Origin: Anaeroglomus sp964630775
Lineage (GTDB): Bacteria; Planctomycetota; Phycisphaerae; Sedimentisphaerales; Anaerohalosphaeraceae
Assembly: GCA_964630775.1 (NCBI GenBank)
Contig: CAZVYY010000009.1
Span: 47,223 to 111,222, forward strand
Direction: 5' to 3'
DNA: 64,000 nt
Part shown: one piece after another, positions 45,752-55,538 of the stretch
Position numbering within the stretch: position 1 is the first letter of the stretch
Layout: each line of letters starts with the position of its first letter
The notes under the pieces: generated by a model
Database searches by the model: none
The model's input: only the letters and a program-made list of their open reading frames with translations
Told to the model about the DNA's origin: nothing
Program-made: the position numbers and the translations under genes

Positions 45752-46050
45752 TTATCCTTCTTTCGAGCAACCTGTCCAAAACGGATAATCTTATAATCAA
45801 TTTATCAAAATAAATATAATTGTAAATTAAACATATCCGGAATATATATACCCTATCATATAAAACAATGTTCACTTTTAAAAGCAAATATGGGTATTCC
45901 AGACGAAATCTTAATCGTCTAAATATCGCCGGCAAATAACATAGAAAGCTGTAAATTCTGTGACAGAATCAATCCCCAAGTTAACAGTCAATCATAGGGT
46001 ATATTATCAGACCAGTCTTTATTTATCCTGTTGTCTTGTCGTGATTTGCC
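45752..46050. other. AT-rich intergenic region
   Basis: Divergent region between the DUF547 gene and the HEAT-like gene. It is strongly AT-rich (for example around 45800-45870) and shows no gene; the plus-strand promoter is listed separately. Confidence 0.5.
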
Positions 46051-46079
46051 TTGACAGGCCCGGCTGCGCGGAGTATCTT
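46051..46079 (+). promoter_or_regulatory. Promoter upstream of the HEAT-like protein and peptide transporter operon
   Basis: TTGACA (46051-46056), a 17-base GC-rich spacer and TATCTT (46074-46079). It leaves a leader of about 115 nucleotides. Confidence 0.5.
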
Positions 46080-46199
46080 GACGCAAAGTTTTTTTGACAT
46101 TTTGACCGCAAATTCAGGGTCAGTCGAGGTCGATAAAAACTTCAGCAACTCCGGCGGTTTTATTTAGAATTGCCATAGTCGAATGATAAAGGGTGTATT

Positions 46200-47342
46200 A
46201 TGATTAAAAGTATATCATGTTTGTCCTGTATGATAATTCTGACTGTCAATTTTACTGCGTTGGCTGTTGATACGAGCAGTGTTGAACAAGTCCGCACACA
46301 ATTTCTCCAGTCCAATGCCCAACCAGATAAGGCGGCAGAACAAATCATCGATGAATTCTGGCGAAAAAGTCTTGATTCCATGATGCTGGTTGAAGATACC
46401 GGGGAAATCGTGAAGTTGCGTTCAGACCTGGTAAAACAGAAGGGGGATAAAGACCTGAGCCTTTATGCTTCGACATACGTCAAGATTGCGAATGCTCACT
46501 TGAAGTCGGCGCTGGAGACGGTGGCCGGGTGGGACAATAATGATGCCAAAAAGCTGCGGATCGAACGGAATTTCATGATTCTGATTGCCGAGCTGGGTCG
46601 TATGGAACTGGCGGATCTGGCGATGACGCGTTTGAATCATGACGACAGAATGGTGCGGTATTGGGCGGTGCGGGCGGTTACCAGTCCGCGGGTTGTCAGC
46701 CAGTTGATGTCTGACATCACCCGGGATGAGAAGCTGACCTCGCAGATTGTCACTTCGCTGGGCGAATATATTAAACACTATGATGATGGGATTGTGCTTC
46801 CGTTTATTGCGGAATTTGCCGCGGGCATCAAGAATGCGTCCGGCAACAGTCTTTTGCTGGCGATTGCGGACAAGCGGATCGATGCGTATATGAAATGGAC
46901 CGTGACCGATGAAGCAGCGGATGCCGGAGTCCTGAAAAGCATCGGCGGATTGGTATTTGAGACGGCTTCGGCGGCGACCCGCCAGGAACTGCTTGGACGT
47001 TTCGGGCAGCTTTATTCCTGTGTGGTGCAGCGTTACCTGATTGGAACGAATCTGCCTGGGGCATCGCGGGATCAACTGGTAACCGTGATTTGCGAGGTCG
47101 AAGCGGGCGTGATGGAAAAAATGCTTCCCGGTTCGACCAACCGGTTCCGTAATGAGCTGCAGCGTGCTCAGCCGATTGATAAAGTGTATGAGGCCCTGTT
47201 TGGGACCTCGGGCAAAGCCGGGGAGTTTTCGACCCGAATGAATTTTGATTATGGCAAAGACAGCAGCGGCAAGAGTCTTGCCGCACCGCGGCCTCTTCCC
47301 GCACCGCCGGCGGCTCAACCCCAAGCAGCCGCACAACCGTAA
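46200..47342 (+). CDS. Secreted HEAT-repeat-like protein
   Basis: 380 residues: signal peptide (CMIILTVNFTALAVD), an all-helical body with HEAT-like repeats (RMELADLAMTRLNHDDRMVR, YWAVRAVTSPRVVSQLM) and a Pro/Ala/Gln tail (PRPLPAPPAAQPQAAAQP). No enzyme motif is visible. It ends 18 bases before the first peptide-binding protein gene and is probably in the same operon. AAAGGG precedes the ATG. Confidence 0.68.
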   Translation: MIKSISCLSCMIILTVNFTALAVDTSSVEQVRTQFLQSNAQPDKAAEQIIDEFWRKSLDSMMLVEDTGEIVKLRSDLVKQKGDKDLSLYASTYVKIANAHLKSALETVAGWDNNDAKKLRIERNFMILIAELGRMELADLAMTRLNHDDRMVRYWAVRAVTSPRVVSQLMSDITRDEKLTSQIVTSLGEYIKHYDDGIVLPFIAEFAAGIKNASGNSLLLAIADKRIDAYMKWTVTDEAADAGVLKSIGGLVFETASAATRQELLGRFGQLYSCVVQRYLIGTNLPGASRDQLVTVICEVEAGVMEKMLPGSTNRFRNELQRAQPIDKVYEALFGTSGKAGEFSTRMNFDYGKDSSGKSLAAPRPLPAPPAAQPQAAAQP

Positions 47343-47360
47343 CACGATTGAACGAGATCA

Positions 47361-49217
47361 ATGCGAGTATCCTGGCTGTATCACCACGACAAGAAGAACT
47401 CCTGCGGCCACCCGGTTTGGATTGCCTTGATGGTTATTTTTGCGAGTGCTGCGGGGGTATTGTCTGTCTCGGGGTGCAAAGATACTACCGACAAGGCCCA
47501 GGACAACGGGATCGTTTTGCAGCAGCGTCTTCGGGCGTTTGTGCAGACCCTGGATCCGATGAATGTCCGGGATACGACCGGCACCTGCGTGGCGTCGGAT
47601 GTATTCGATACGCTGTATGACTATCACTATCTGAAGCGTCCCTATGAAATTGTGCCCCAGTTGGCGGCGGCCATGCCGACGATTTCCGAGGACGGCACCT
47701 GTTATACAATCCCCCTTCGCAAGGATGTGTATTTCCACGATGATGCGTGTTTTCCGGGCGGCAAAGGCCGGCTGCTGAAGGCTGACGATGTGGTGTATGC
47801 GTTCAAGCGGATTGCGGATATCAAGACGCGTTCGGTGAGCTGGTGGATTCTGGACCGTCGCATTGTCGGGCTGGATGCCTTTCGGGAATATACCAAGACC
47901 TGCAAGAAAGGCGAGGTGGATTATGACCGTCCCGTTGAGGGTCTGCAGGCACTGGACGATACGACGCTGCAAATCAAATTAAACGAACCCTGGCCGCAGC
48001 TTGTGTTCTGGCTGACGTATATTGCCACGGCCCCGGTGGCCCGGGAGGCGGTGGAGTATTATGGCGAGGAGATTGGATTTCACCCGGTCGGGACGGGGGC
48101 GTTCAGGGTGGATCGATGGCTGGCGGGGGCGTATGTGGAGGCCTCACGGCATCCTCGTTATTACGATCGGTATCCGACCGAAGGCGGGCCTGGCGACAAG
48201 GAGGCCGGACTGCTGGAGGATGCGGGCAAGCCGCTGCCGTTTGTGGACAAGGTGATCTGGCGGATTGTGGTGGAAGACCAGCCCCGATGGCGGCTGTTTC
48301 TGAAGGGGTATCTGGATATGGCAGGGGTTCCCAAGGATAATTACGGGCAGGTTTTTACCTCGGGAGTGAATTTGAGCGAGGAATTTACCTCGCGTCAGAT
48401 TCGCATGATGGAATTTGATGAGCCCGGAACGTTCTGGGTGGCATTCAATATGCAGGATCCCGTACTGAAAGGCAATAAACCGCTGCGTCAGGCAATCAGC
48501 TTCTGCATTGACCGGAAAAAATATATCAAGATATTTTTTGACGGCAGGGCGCATGAGGCCTTTGGTTTTATTCCGCCGGTGATGCCGGGCTATGATCCGA
48601 ATATCATCGCCATTTCCAATTCCCGGTATGATATGGCGGCGGCGAGTCGTTTTGTCGAGGAAGCCAAAACCATTGCCGGCGGGAAAATTCCCCGGCTGCG
48701 TGTCGCCATCGGCGGTACGGATTCAACCCAGCGCCAGATGTGCCAGTTTATGCAGCGGTGCATTGAGTCCATCGGACTGGATGTGGAAATTGAATTGTAT
48801 GACTGGCCGACGTTTCTGGAAAAGATGCGCAAGGGGGATATGCAGTTAATGATTACCGGATGGTCGGCGGATTATCCGGATGTCGAGAGTTTTATGCAGT
48901 TGTTTTACAGCAAGAATATTCCTTACCCCAATGAGTTTCACTATTCCAGCCCACAATTTGATGCGATTTTTGAGAAAATCGCCGTGATGCCGGACTGCCC
49001 GGAGCGGACGGCGTTGTATCAGGAGGCTCAGCGGATTATCAACGACGACCTGCCTTGTGCATTTACCCTGCATCGGGCCAGTTTTATTATGTGTCATGAC
49101 TGGATCAGCAACGTCAAGCCCAACTCCTATAAAAATGAGATGTCCGGGTGGGGCATGACCAAATATTACCGGATTGACCCGTCCAAACGCGAAGCGTATA
49201 AAAAGAAATATCGGTGA
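47361..49217 (+). CDS. Peptide ABC transporter substrate-binding lipoprotein 1 (SBP family 5)
   Basis: 618 residues. A long basic start precedes the lipoprotein signal FASAAGVLSVSGC. The family 5 binding-protein fold shows in SEDGTCYTIPLRKDVYFHDD, LLKADDVVYAFKRI, RPVEGLQALDDTTLQIKL, HPVGTGAFRV and LRQAISFCIDRKKYI. It would capture oligopeptides outside the inner membrane for the permease below. A second, diverged binding protein follows one base later. Confidence 0.9.
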   Translation: MRVSWLYHHDKKNSCGHPVWIALMVIFASAAGVLSVSGCKDTTDKAQDNGIVLQQRLRAFVQTLDPMNVRDTTGTCVASDVFDTLYDYHYLKRPYEIVPQLAAAMPTISEDGTCYTIPLRKDVYFHDDACFPGGKGRLLKADDVVYAFKRIADIKTRSVSWWILDRRIVGLDAFREYTKTCKKGEVDYDRPVEGLQALDDTTLQIKLNEPWPQLVFWLTYIATAPVAREAVEYYGEEIGFHPVGTGAFRVDRWLAGAYVEASRHPRYYDRYPTEGGPGDKEAGLLEDAGKPLPFVDKVIWRIVVEDQPRWRLFLKGYLDMAGVPKDNYGQVFTSGVNLSEEFTSRQIRMMEFDEPGTFWVAFNMQDPVLKGNKPLRQAISFCIDRKKYIKIFFDGRAHEAFGFIPPVMPGYDPNIIAISNSRYDMAAASRFVEEAKTIAGGKIPRLRVAIGGTDSTQRQMCQFMQRCIESIGLDVEIELYDWPTFLEKMRKGDMQLMITGWSADYPDVESFMQLFYSKNIPYPNEFHYSSPQFDAIFEKIAVMPDCPERTALYQEAQRIINDDLPCAFTLHRASFIMCHDWISNVKPNSYKNEMSGWGMTKYYRIDPSKREAYKKKYR

Positions 49218-49218
49218 G

Positions 49219-51036
49219 ATGAGACAGACAAAAGCCTATTTGATGATCTGTTGTATTCTGGCGGCGGTATGGGGCTGCGAGAAGAGGAAGACGGCGGCGG
49301 ACGGCGAGATGGTGATTTGCCGTCCGATGATCAGCAAGGTGCAGACGCTGGACCCGACCAATACCCGCGATATTTATTCAGCGATGGTGGTTTCCCAGAT
49401 GTGCGAGCAGCTTTATGTGTATCATTATCTGAAGCGTCCCTATCAACTGATTCCCCTGCTGGCCGAGTCGATGCCGGCTATCAGCGACGACGGGATGACG
49501 TACACTATTCGCATCAAGCAGGGGATTCGTTTTCAGGATGATCCCTGTTTTCCGGACGGCAAGGGCAGAGAGCTCAAGGCGTCGGATTTTGTGTATGCAT
49601 TCAAACGCTTGGCCAATGCCAAATATGCCAGCCAGAACTGGAGTATTTTTGACGACCGCATCGTGGGACTCAACGATTTTCGGGAGTATTCCAAGGGATT
49701 CAAGAAAGAATGGGATGTGGATTATTCCAGGCCGGTGGAGGGGGTTCAGGCACTGGATGATTATACGCTGCAAATCAAACTGACCAGGCCCTGGCCGCAG
49801 ATTCTGGAACTGGCGCTGAACGATTATTGTACGTCGCCGGTGCCGTTTGAAGCCGTGCAGTATTATGGTGTCGATATTGTGTCGCACCCGGTCGGCACGG
49901 GGCCTTACCGGCTGAAGACCTGGCAGCGCAGTTCGTATATTGAGCTTGAAAAAAATCTGAACTGGCGCGGGGAATTGTATCCGTCGGAAGGCGAGCCTGA
50001 AGACCAGGTCAACGGCCTGCTCGCCGATGCGGGCAAGCCGGTGCCGTTTGCCGATCGGATTATTTTCCGGATTATCGAAGAAGATCAGCCCAACTGGCTG
50101 CTGTTTATGCGGGGCAAGCTGGATGTAATGTATATCCCCAAGGATAATTTTGATAAAGTGATGATGCCGGACAAGAAGCGACTGGCGTCGTTTATGCAGG
50201 ACCAGCAAATCAAACTGACCATATTCAATGATCCTTCCACGTTCTGGGTGGGATTTAATATGAAAGACCCGGTTCTGGGACCGAATCTTCCGCTTCGCAA
50301 GGCAATCAGTCGGGCGATTGACCGGCAGAAGTATATTGACATTCTCTTTAACGGCAGGGTGCAGGTGGCTCATGGACTGGTTTCGCCGGGGCTGAATTCC
50401 TACGATCCGAATATGGCTGATTACGGCTATTCCAGGTTTGATTTGAACGAGGCCCGCGCTCTGCTGAAGGAGGCGGAGGCGATTTATGGCAAACCGATTC
50501 CCAAATTGACCCTGGCGATGCCGGGGACGGATACGCTGCCCAAGCAGATGGGGCAGCTTCTGCAGCGCATGCTGGAGCAGGCGGGGATTCAGATTCAGGT
50601 GGATTACATGGATTTTCCGACCTATATGGAAAAACAGAACAAGGGTCAGTGCCAGATGTTTATCAGCGGTGTTTCGGCGAGCTGTCCGGATGCCATGGAT
50701 TTTCTGGAGATGTTTGCAAGCAAGTATTTTGCGCCGGGCAGCAATAAATTCTTTTATTCCAATCCCGAATTCGACGCCCTGTATGAACAGGTGTCGGTGA
50801 TGCAGGATTCCCCGGAGCGGCTTGCATGGTACCGCAAGCTGGAGCACATGATCCTGGATGACTACCCGGCGGCGTTTATGACGCACCGTATCACTTTTTA
50901 CCTGGGCCATGACTGGTATAAAAATTACAAGCCGTTTGTCTTCGGGTATGGGGTGCTGAAGTACCACCGGGTGGACGTCGAGCAGAGAGAACAATTTTTT
51001 AACAGGAATTATTCCTCAAAAAAGGAGGGTAAATGA
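49219..51036 (+). CDS. Peptide ABC transporter substrate-binding lipoprotein 2 (SBP family 5)
   Basis: About 605 residues. The start at MRQTKAYLMICC gives a short lipoprotein signal (LAAVWGC). It parallels binding protein 1 throughout (YHYLKRPYQLIPLLAESMPA, RPVEGVQALDDYTLQIKL, HPVGTGPYRLKTW, LRKAISRAIDRQKYIDILFN), marking an old tandem duplication. Differences in the central ligand region suggest different peptide preference. Its stop overlaps the permease start (ATGA). Confidence 0.9.
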   Translation: MRQTKAYLMICCILAAVWGCEKRKTAADGEMVICRPMISKVQTLDPTNTRDIYSAMVVSQMCEQLYVYHYLKRPYQLIPLLAESMPAISDDGMTYTIRIKQGIRFQDDPCFPDGKGRELKASDFVYAFKRLANAKYASQNWSIFDDRIVGLNDFREYSKGFKKEWDVDYSRPVEGVQALDDYTLQIKLTRPWPQILELALNDYCTSPVPFEAVQYYGVDIVSHPVGTGPYRLKTWQRSSYIELEKNLNWRGELYPSEGEPEDQVNGLLADAGKPVPFADRIIFRIIEEDQPNWLLFMRGKLDVMYIPKDNFDKVMMPDKKRLASFMQDQQIKLTIFNDPSTFWVGFNMKDPVLGPNLPLRKAISRAIDRQKYIDILFNGRVQVAHGLVSPGLNSYDPNMADYGYSRFDLNEARALLKEAEAIYGKPIPKLTLAMPGTDTLPKQMGQLLQRMLEQAGIQIQVDYMDFPTYMEKQNKGQCQMFISGVSASCPDAMDFLEMFASKYFAPGSNKFFYSNPEFDALYEQVSVMQDSPERLAWYRKLEHMILDDYPAAFMTHRITFYLGHDWYKNYKPFVFGYGVLKYHRVDVEQREQFFNRNYSSKKEGK

Positions 51037-51971
51037 CCGCCTTTATCATACGCAGACTGCTTTATATGTTCCCGATTGTGCTGGGGGTCTTGCTTGTTAC
51101 CTTTACCCTGTTTACGCTGATCGGGGGCGATATTTCCCAGCAGATTGCCGGCAAAAACGCCGACGCGGAAACAATCGCCGAAATCCGGCATGAATACGGG
51201 CTGGATAAGCCGCTGTTCTGGTCCTGGGACAGCCAGTTCGTCAATCATTTCAAGAAGGCTTTGTTTTTTGATTTCGGACGGGCGATGGACCGGGAGCGCA
51301 TCAGCGCCAAAATCCTTCGTGGAATCGTGCCGTCGCTGATGCTGACAGTACCGATGTTTATCGGGGAAATTATTGCCGCTGTCAGCCTGGCCCTGATTAT
51401 CGCCTATGTCCGGGGTACGATATGGGATGTCAGCGCGGTGGTGATCTGCGTGGCGGGGATGAGTATTCCCTATTTGAGTTTTATTATTTTCGGGCAGTAT
51501 TTCTTTGCCTATAAGCTGGACTGGTTTCCGATTATTTATTTGCCGGAAGAGCCCATGATTAAAAGCGTTGGGCTGCCGATCCTGATCGGCATTCTGGCCT
51601 CGCTGGGAGGAGAGCTGCGGTTTTATCGGACGATTATGCTCGATGAGATGCGCAATGATTATGTCCGCACCGCGTTTGCCAAGGGGCTTTCGACGACCCG
51701 GGTTCTGTTCAAGCATGTGCTCAAGAATGCGATGATTCCGATTATTACCAACGTGGTGCTGACAATACCGCACCTGATTCTCGGGTCGTTTCTGCTGGAA
51801 CGGTTTTTCGGGATTCCCGGGCTGGGCTACCTGATGATTGAGGCGATCGGGGCTCGTGATTTCTTTGTGATTAATGCGATGACATTTATTTTTTCGCTGC
51901 TGATTGTGATATTTACTCTGCTTGCGGACATTTGTTATGCGTTTGTGGATCCGCGAATCAGCCTGAAGTAA
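51033..51971 (+). CDS. dppB: Peptide ABC transporter permease (DppB/OppB family)
   Basis: 312 residues with six membrane helices, typical N-terminus FIIRRLLYMFPIVLGVLLVT and the EAA loop EMRNDYVRTAFAKGLSTTRV. One half of the transmembrane channel. Translationally coupled to the second binding protein. Confidence 0.92.
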   Translation: MTAFIIRRLLYMFPIVLGVLLVTFTLFTLIGGDISQQIAGKNADAETIAEIRHEYGLDKPLFWSWDSQFVNHFKKALFFDFGRAMDRERISAKILRGIVPSLMLTVPMFIGEIIAAVSLALIIAYVRGTIWDVSAVVICVAGMSIPYLSFIIFGQYFFAYKLDWFPIIYLPEEPMIKSVGLPILIGILASLGGELRFYRTIMLDEMRNDYVRTAFAKGLSTTRVLFKHVLKNAMIPIITNVVLTIPHLILGSFLLERFFGIPGLGYLMIEAIGARDFFVINAMTFIFSLLIVIFTLLADICYAFVDPRISLK

Positions 51972-52045
51972 GGTAAAAGGCAGAAGTAAAAAGGAAAAAG
52001 TGACGAAGCCCTTCGGGCCAAGACAGATAACAGGTTGAATAGAAG

Positions 52046-53029
52046 ATGACAGAAATAACGACACAAAACGAGTTGATGCAGCCGAGGGGGTACTGGTCGG
52101 ATGCGATTCGTCGTCTGCGAAAACGCAAGCTGGCGATGCTATGCTTCTGGATTGTGGCTATCTATGCGGGTCTGGCGGCCTTTATCTGGGTTGGCGATAT
52201 CCTGGTGACGCACTTTGGCTGGAAGATACCGCTTGTTCAATGGAACGAGCACGTCGGACCCAGTTACCAGAAGCCTGCGGCGCATTATGAATTTGTTCCC
52301 GAAATGAAGACCGAAAGCCAGAAGGGCTGGTGTCTGCTGGGCACGGATTTCATGGGGCAATCGACGTTTCGGAAGACGCTCTACGGGGCCAAGACGGCGA
52401 TGATGGTTGCCTTCTGTGCGTCGATTATCAGTATTTTAATCGGTGTGCCGCTGGGGGCCTTGGCGGGGTATTACCGGGGCTGGGTGGATGATGCGATTGT
52501 GTGGTTTTATACGACGCTGGGGACAATCCCGTATATCCTGCTGCTGATGGCGTTTGCGGTGGTGCTGCGGGGGGCGCATATCGGGCCCTGGGAACTGCGG
52601 GGGTCGGTGTCGGTGTACCTGGCGATTGGCCTGACCAGTTGGGTGGGATTGTGCCGGCTGATTCGCGGCGAGATTATCAAGCGCAAGGAAAGTGAATATG
52701 TGCTGGCGGCCAGGGCGATGGGGTGTTCGGATTTCCGTATCCTGTTTTTCCACCTGCTGCCGAATGTGTTTCATATTATTCTGATTAACTTTTCGCTGCG
52801 GTTTGTGAGCTTCATTCATGCCGAGGTGATTCTGAGCTTTCTGGGGCTGGGCGAGACGGATAAGCCCAGTTGGGGGGCGATGATCGATGCGGCGCGTACG
52901 GAGCTGGCGCGCGATGTCTGGTGGGAAATGGCCGCGGCGACGGTTGCGATTTTTATTATCTCGCTGGCGCTGAATATTTTCAGCGACGCCCTGCGGGATT
53001 GTCTGGACCCGAAATTAAGGATGGATTAA
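52046..53029 (+). CDS. dppC: Peptide ABC transporter permease (DppC/OppC family)
   Basis: 327 residues. An N-terminal helix (MLCFWIVAIYAGLAAFIWV), a periplasmic insert, then five helices with the EAA loop SEYVLAARAMGCSDFRILFF. LLGTDFMGQSTFRKTLYGAK is the standard OppC motif. It partners DppB. Four bases separate it from the first ATPase gene. Confidence 0.92.
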   Translation: MTEITTQNELMQPRGYWSDAIRRLRKRKLAMLCFWIVAIYAGLAAFIWVGDILVTHFGWKIPLVQWNEHVGPSYQKPAAHYEFVPEMKTESQKGWCLLGTDFMGQSTFRKTLYGAKTAMMVAFCASIISILIGVPLGALAGYYRGWVDDAIVWFYTTLGTIPYILLLMAFAVVLRGAHIGPWELRGSVSVYLAIGLTSWVGLCRLIRGEIIKRKESEYVLAARAMGCSDFRILFFHLLPNVFHIILINFSLRFVSFIHAEVILSFLGLGETDKPSWGAMIDAARTELARDVWWEMAAATVAIFIISLALNIFSDALRDCLDPKLRMD

Positions 53030-53033
53030 TCCG

Positions 53034-54026
53034 ATGAGTGAACACGAGATATTGCTGTCAGTGCAGAATCTTTCGACGCATTTTTTTACGCAGCAGGGCG
53101 TCGCCAAAGCGGTGCAGGATGTCAGTTTTGATATTCCGGCCGGACACATGACGGCGCTGGTGGGGGAAAGCGGCTGCGGAAAAAGCGTGACGTCGCTGTC
53201 GATTCTGCGGCTGATTCCCGACCCGCCGGGAAAGATTATTGGCGGAAAAATCATCTTTAAAGGTCAGAATTTGCTGGAAATGAGTGAGGGCCGGATGCGT
53301 GCCATTCGCGGCAATGATATTGCGATGATTTTTCAAGAGCCGATGACCAGTTTGAATCCGGTGTTTACCATTGGCAACCAGATTGTCGAGGTGATTAGTC
53401 TGCATCAGGGCATCAAGGGCAAGGCGGCGTGGGATATGGCGGTCGATATGCTGACCAAGGTGGGGATTGCTGACCCGGCCCGGCGTGTGCAGGAATATCC
53501 GCACCAGCTATCCGGCGGGATGCGGCAGCGGGCGATGATAGCGATGGCACTGTCGTGCTCGCCGAGCCTGCTGATTGCCGATGAGCCGACGACGGCATTG
53601 GATGTGACGATTCAGGCCCAGATTCTGGAATTGCTTAAAAAACTGCAAAACGAAAACCGGATGAGTATCCTGCTGATTACCCACGACCTTGGTGTGGTGG
53701 CTGAGACGGCCCAGACGGTGGTGGTGATGTATGCGTCGCGGGTGGTCGAAAAGGCGGATGTGCACAGCCTGTTTGCGTCTCCGCGGCATCCTTATACACA
53801 GGGCCTGCTGCGGTCTTTGCCGCGACTGGGCCAGCGGCGCAAGCGTCTGGATGTCATCGGAGGGTCGGTGCCCAATCCGGTGGCGTTTCCCGGCGGGTGC
53901 AAGTTTCATCCGCGGTGCCCGATTGGGGCCAAAGACCCGCATTGTCAGGCGTGTGAGCCGCCTTTGCAGGAAATCCAGCCGGGCCATGCGGTGGCCTGCT
54001 GGTATGCCCAAGGCTATCGACGATAA
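53034..54026 (+). CDS. dppD: Peptide ABC transporter ATPase (DppD/OppD family)
   Basis: 330 residues. Walker A GESGCGKSVTSLSIL, signature LSGGMRQRAMIAMAL, Walker B LLIADEPTTALDVTIQ and H-loop THD. The C-terminal oligopeptide-transporter extension has FHPRCPIGAKDPHCQACEPP, a Cys cluster seen in this subfamily (some members bind an iron-sulfur cluster). Confidence 0.94.
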   Translation: MSEHEILLSVQNLSTHFFTQQGVAKAVQDVSFDIPAGHMTALVGESGCGKSVTSLSILRLIPDPPGKIIGGKIIFKGQNLLEMSEGRMRAIRGNDIAMIFQEPMTSLNPVFTIGNQIVEVISLHQGIKGKAAWDMAVDMLTKVGIADPARRVQEYPHQLSGGMRQRAMIAMALSCSPSLLIADEPTTALDVTIQAQILELLKKLQNENRMSILLITHDLGVVAETAQTVVVMYASRVVEKADVHSLFASPRHPYTQGLLRSLPRLGQRRKRLDVIGGSVPNPVAFPGGCKFHPRCPIGAKDPHCQACEPPLQEIQPGHAVACWYAQGYRR

Positions 54027-54055
54027 CCGGCTGATTCTGCAAGAAAGGATAGTGT

Positions 54056-55039
54056 ATGCCGGACCAAAAAATTGTACTGGAAGTCAAAGACCTCAAGACG
54101 CATTTCCCGATTCGCAAGGGGGTGCTGAACAGGACGGTTGGCTTTGTTAAAGCGGTGGATGGCGTTTCGTTTTCCGTACAGCGAGGCTCGACGCTGGGGC
54201 TGGTGGGGGAAAGCGGCTGCGGCAAGACGACGGTCGGCCGGACGCTGCTGCGGCTGATTCCCGCGACCTCCGGACAGGTTACGTTCGACGGTCATGATAT
54301 TCTGGGCTGTCCGATAGGACAGATGAAGCCGCTTCGCAGCCGTATGCAGATGATGTTTCAGGACCCTTACGGTTCATTGAATCCCCGCATGACGGTGGAG
54401 GATATTGTCGGCGAGGGGCTGACGGTGCATGGGATTGCCCGGGGCAAACAGCGGCGGGACCGGGTCTCGGAAATTCTGGAGCAGGTCGGCTTGTCGCGGC
54501 GGTATGCGGACCGGTTTCCCCATGAGTTTTCCGGCGGGCAGCGGCAGCGTATTGGTATCGCCCGCGCCCTGGCGGTAAATCCTGACTTTATCGTCTGCGA
54601 TGAACCCGTCAGTGCACTGGATGTGTCGATTCAGTCGCAGATTGTTAACCTGCTTCAGGATTTGCAGGAAAAACTGGGGCTGACGTATCTATTTATCGCT
54701 CACGATCTGGCGGTGGTGGAGCACATCAGCGAATGGATTGCCGTGATGTATCTGGGGCGGATTGTGGAATATGCCCGCCGGGATGAGCTTTACAGCAAAC
54801 CGATTCATCCTTATACGAAGTCTCTGCTCAGTGCCATACCACACCCTGAACCGCAGAAAAAACATGCCCGGATTGTGCTGAAAGGGGAGGTGCCCAGCCC
54901 GGCCAGGCCCCCCAGGGGATGCCATTTTCATCCCCGCTGTCCGTGGGCGGAAGAGTCCTGTAAAACCAGCGACCAGAAGCTGGAAGCCAAGACAACGCAG
55001 CATCTTGCGGCCTGCTGGAAAGCCGATAAAATCGGCTGA
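54056..55039 (+). CDS. dppF: Peptide ABC transporter ATPase (DppF/OppF family)
   Basis: 327 residues. Walker A GESGCGKTTVGRTLLR, signature FSGGQRQRIGIARAL, Walker B FIVCDEPVSALDVSIQ and the C-terminal FHPRCPWAEESC. Forms the heterodimeric motor with DppD. AGAAAGGA precedes the ATG. Last transporter gene in the operon. Confidence 0.94.
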   Translation: MPDQKIVLEVKDLKTHFPIRKGVLNRTVGFVKAVDGVSFSVQRGSTLGLVGESGCGKTTVGRTLLRLIPATSGQVTFDGHDILGCPIGQMKPLRSRMQMMFQDPYGSLNPRMTVEDIVGEGLTVHGIARGKQRRDRVSEILEQVGLSRRYADRFPHEFSGGQRQRIGIARALAVNPDFIVCDEPVSALDVSIQSQIVNLLQDLQEKLGLTYLFIAHDLAVVEHISEWIAVMYLGRIVEYARRDELYSKPIHPYTKSLLSAIPHPEPQKKHARIVLKGEVPSPARPPRGCHFHPRCPWAEESCKTSDQKLEAKTTQHLAACWKADKIG

Positions 55040-55064
55040 CAATTAGCGGACGAGGTGCTGCACA

Positions 55065-55093
55065 TTGACTTTTTAATCTGAATGTGGTATCCT
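55065..55093 (+). promoter_or_regulatory. Promoter of the STAS/ACT gene pair
   Basis: TTGACT (55065-55070), a 17-base spacer and TATCCT (55088-55093), followed by AGGAG (55104-55108) before the STAS start. Confidence 0.55.
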
Positions 55094-55118
55094 GATTTCT
55101 ATCAGGAGAAACGGATTG

Positions 55119-55490
55119 ATGGAACATAAACGAATTATGGAGCTTGAAACGCGGGGCGAGGTCCTGATTGTCCGATTTGACGCCCCGGCTATTGGGGCAG
55201 CGGCGAATCTGGAACAATTAGGCCATGATCTCCGCGACATTATCCTGCAAAAACAACCCTCCAGGATGGTCATTGATTTTACCCGTGTTTCGTTTTTTAG
55301 TTCGCAGATGCTGGGGCTGCTGGTGGATGTGTGGCGGCGGCTCAAAGACTGCGGGGGGACGGTGGTCATCAGCGGCATCAATCCGAATTTGACGCGTGTA
55401 TTCCGGATTACCAGTCTGGATAAAGTGTTTGATTTTTACCCCGATACCGAGACAGCCCTGAAGGCCCTGGCCCGGCCTGCAGAAGGCTGA
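55119..55490 (+). CDS. STAS-domain protein (anti-sigma factor antagonist-like)
   Basis: 123 residues: VLIVRFDAPAIG, RMVIDFTRVSFFSSQMLGLL (Ser pair at the usual phosphorylation turn) and ISGINPNLTRVFRITSLDKV. Likely a partner-switch regulator. The partner kinase is not in the window. It is unlike the STAS protein of the pilus locus in detail. TTG at 55116 is an alternative start. Confidence 0.85.
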   Translation: MEHKRIMELETRGEVLIVRFDAPAIGAAANLEQLGHDLRDIILQKQPSRMVIDFTRVSFFSSQMLGLLVDVWRRLKDCGGTVVISGINPNLTRVFRITSLDKVFDFYPDTETALKALARPAEG

Positions 55491-55538
55491 CGGCGAATCG
55501 GTCATAATGAACCATGATGGGCTTGAAAGGGTACAAGA

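Noticed and set aside
51009..52064. 351-codon minus-strand frame opposite dppB
   Set aside because: It is antisense to a standard permease, polar and repeat-free, with no start signal.
55022..55038. AGCCGAT-AAA-ATCGGCT as terminator of the dpp operon
   Set aside because: The stem is only seven bases, overlaps the coding end and is not followed by a T-run.
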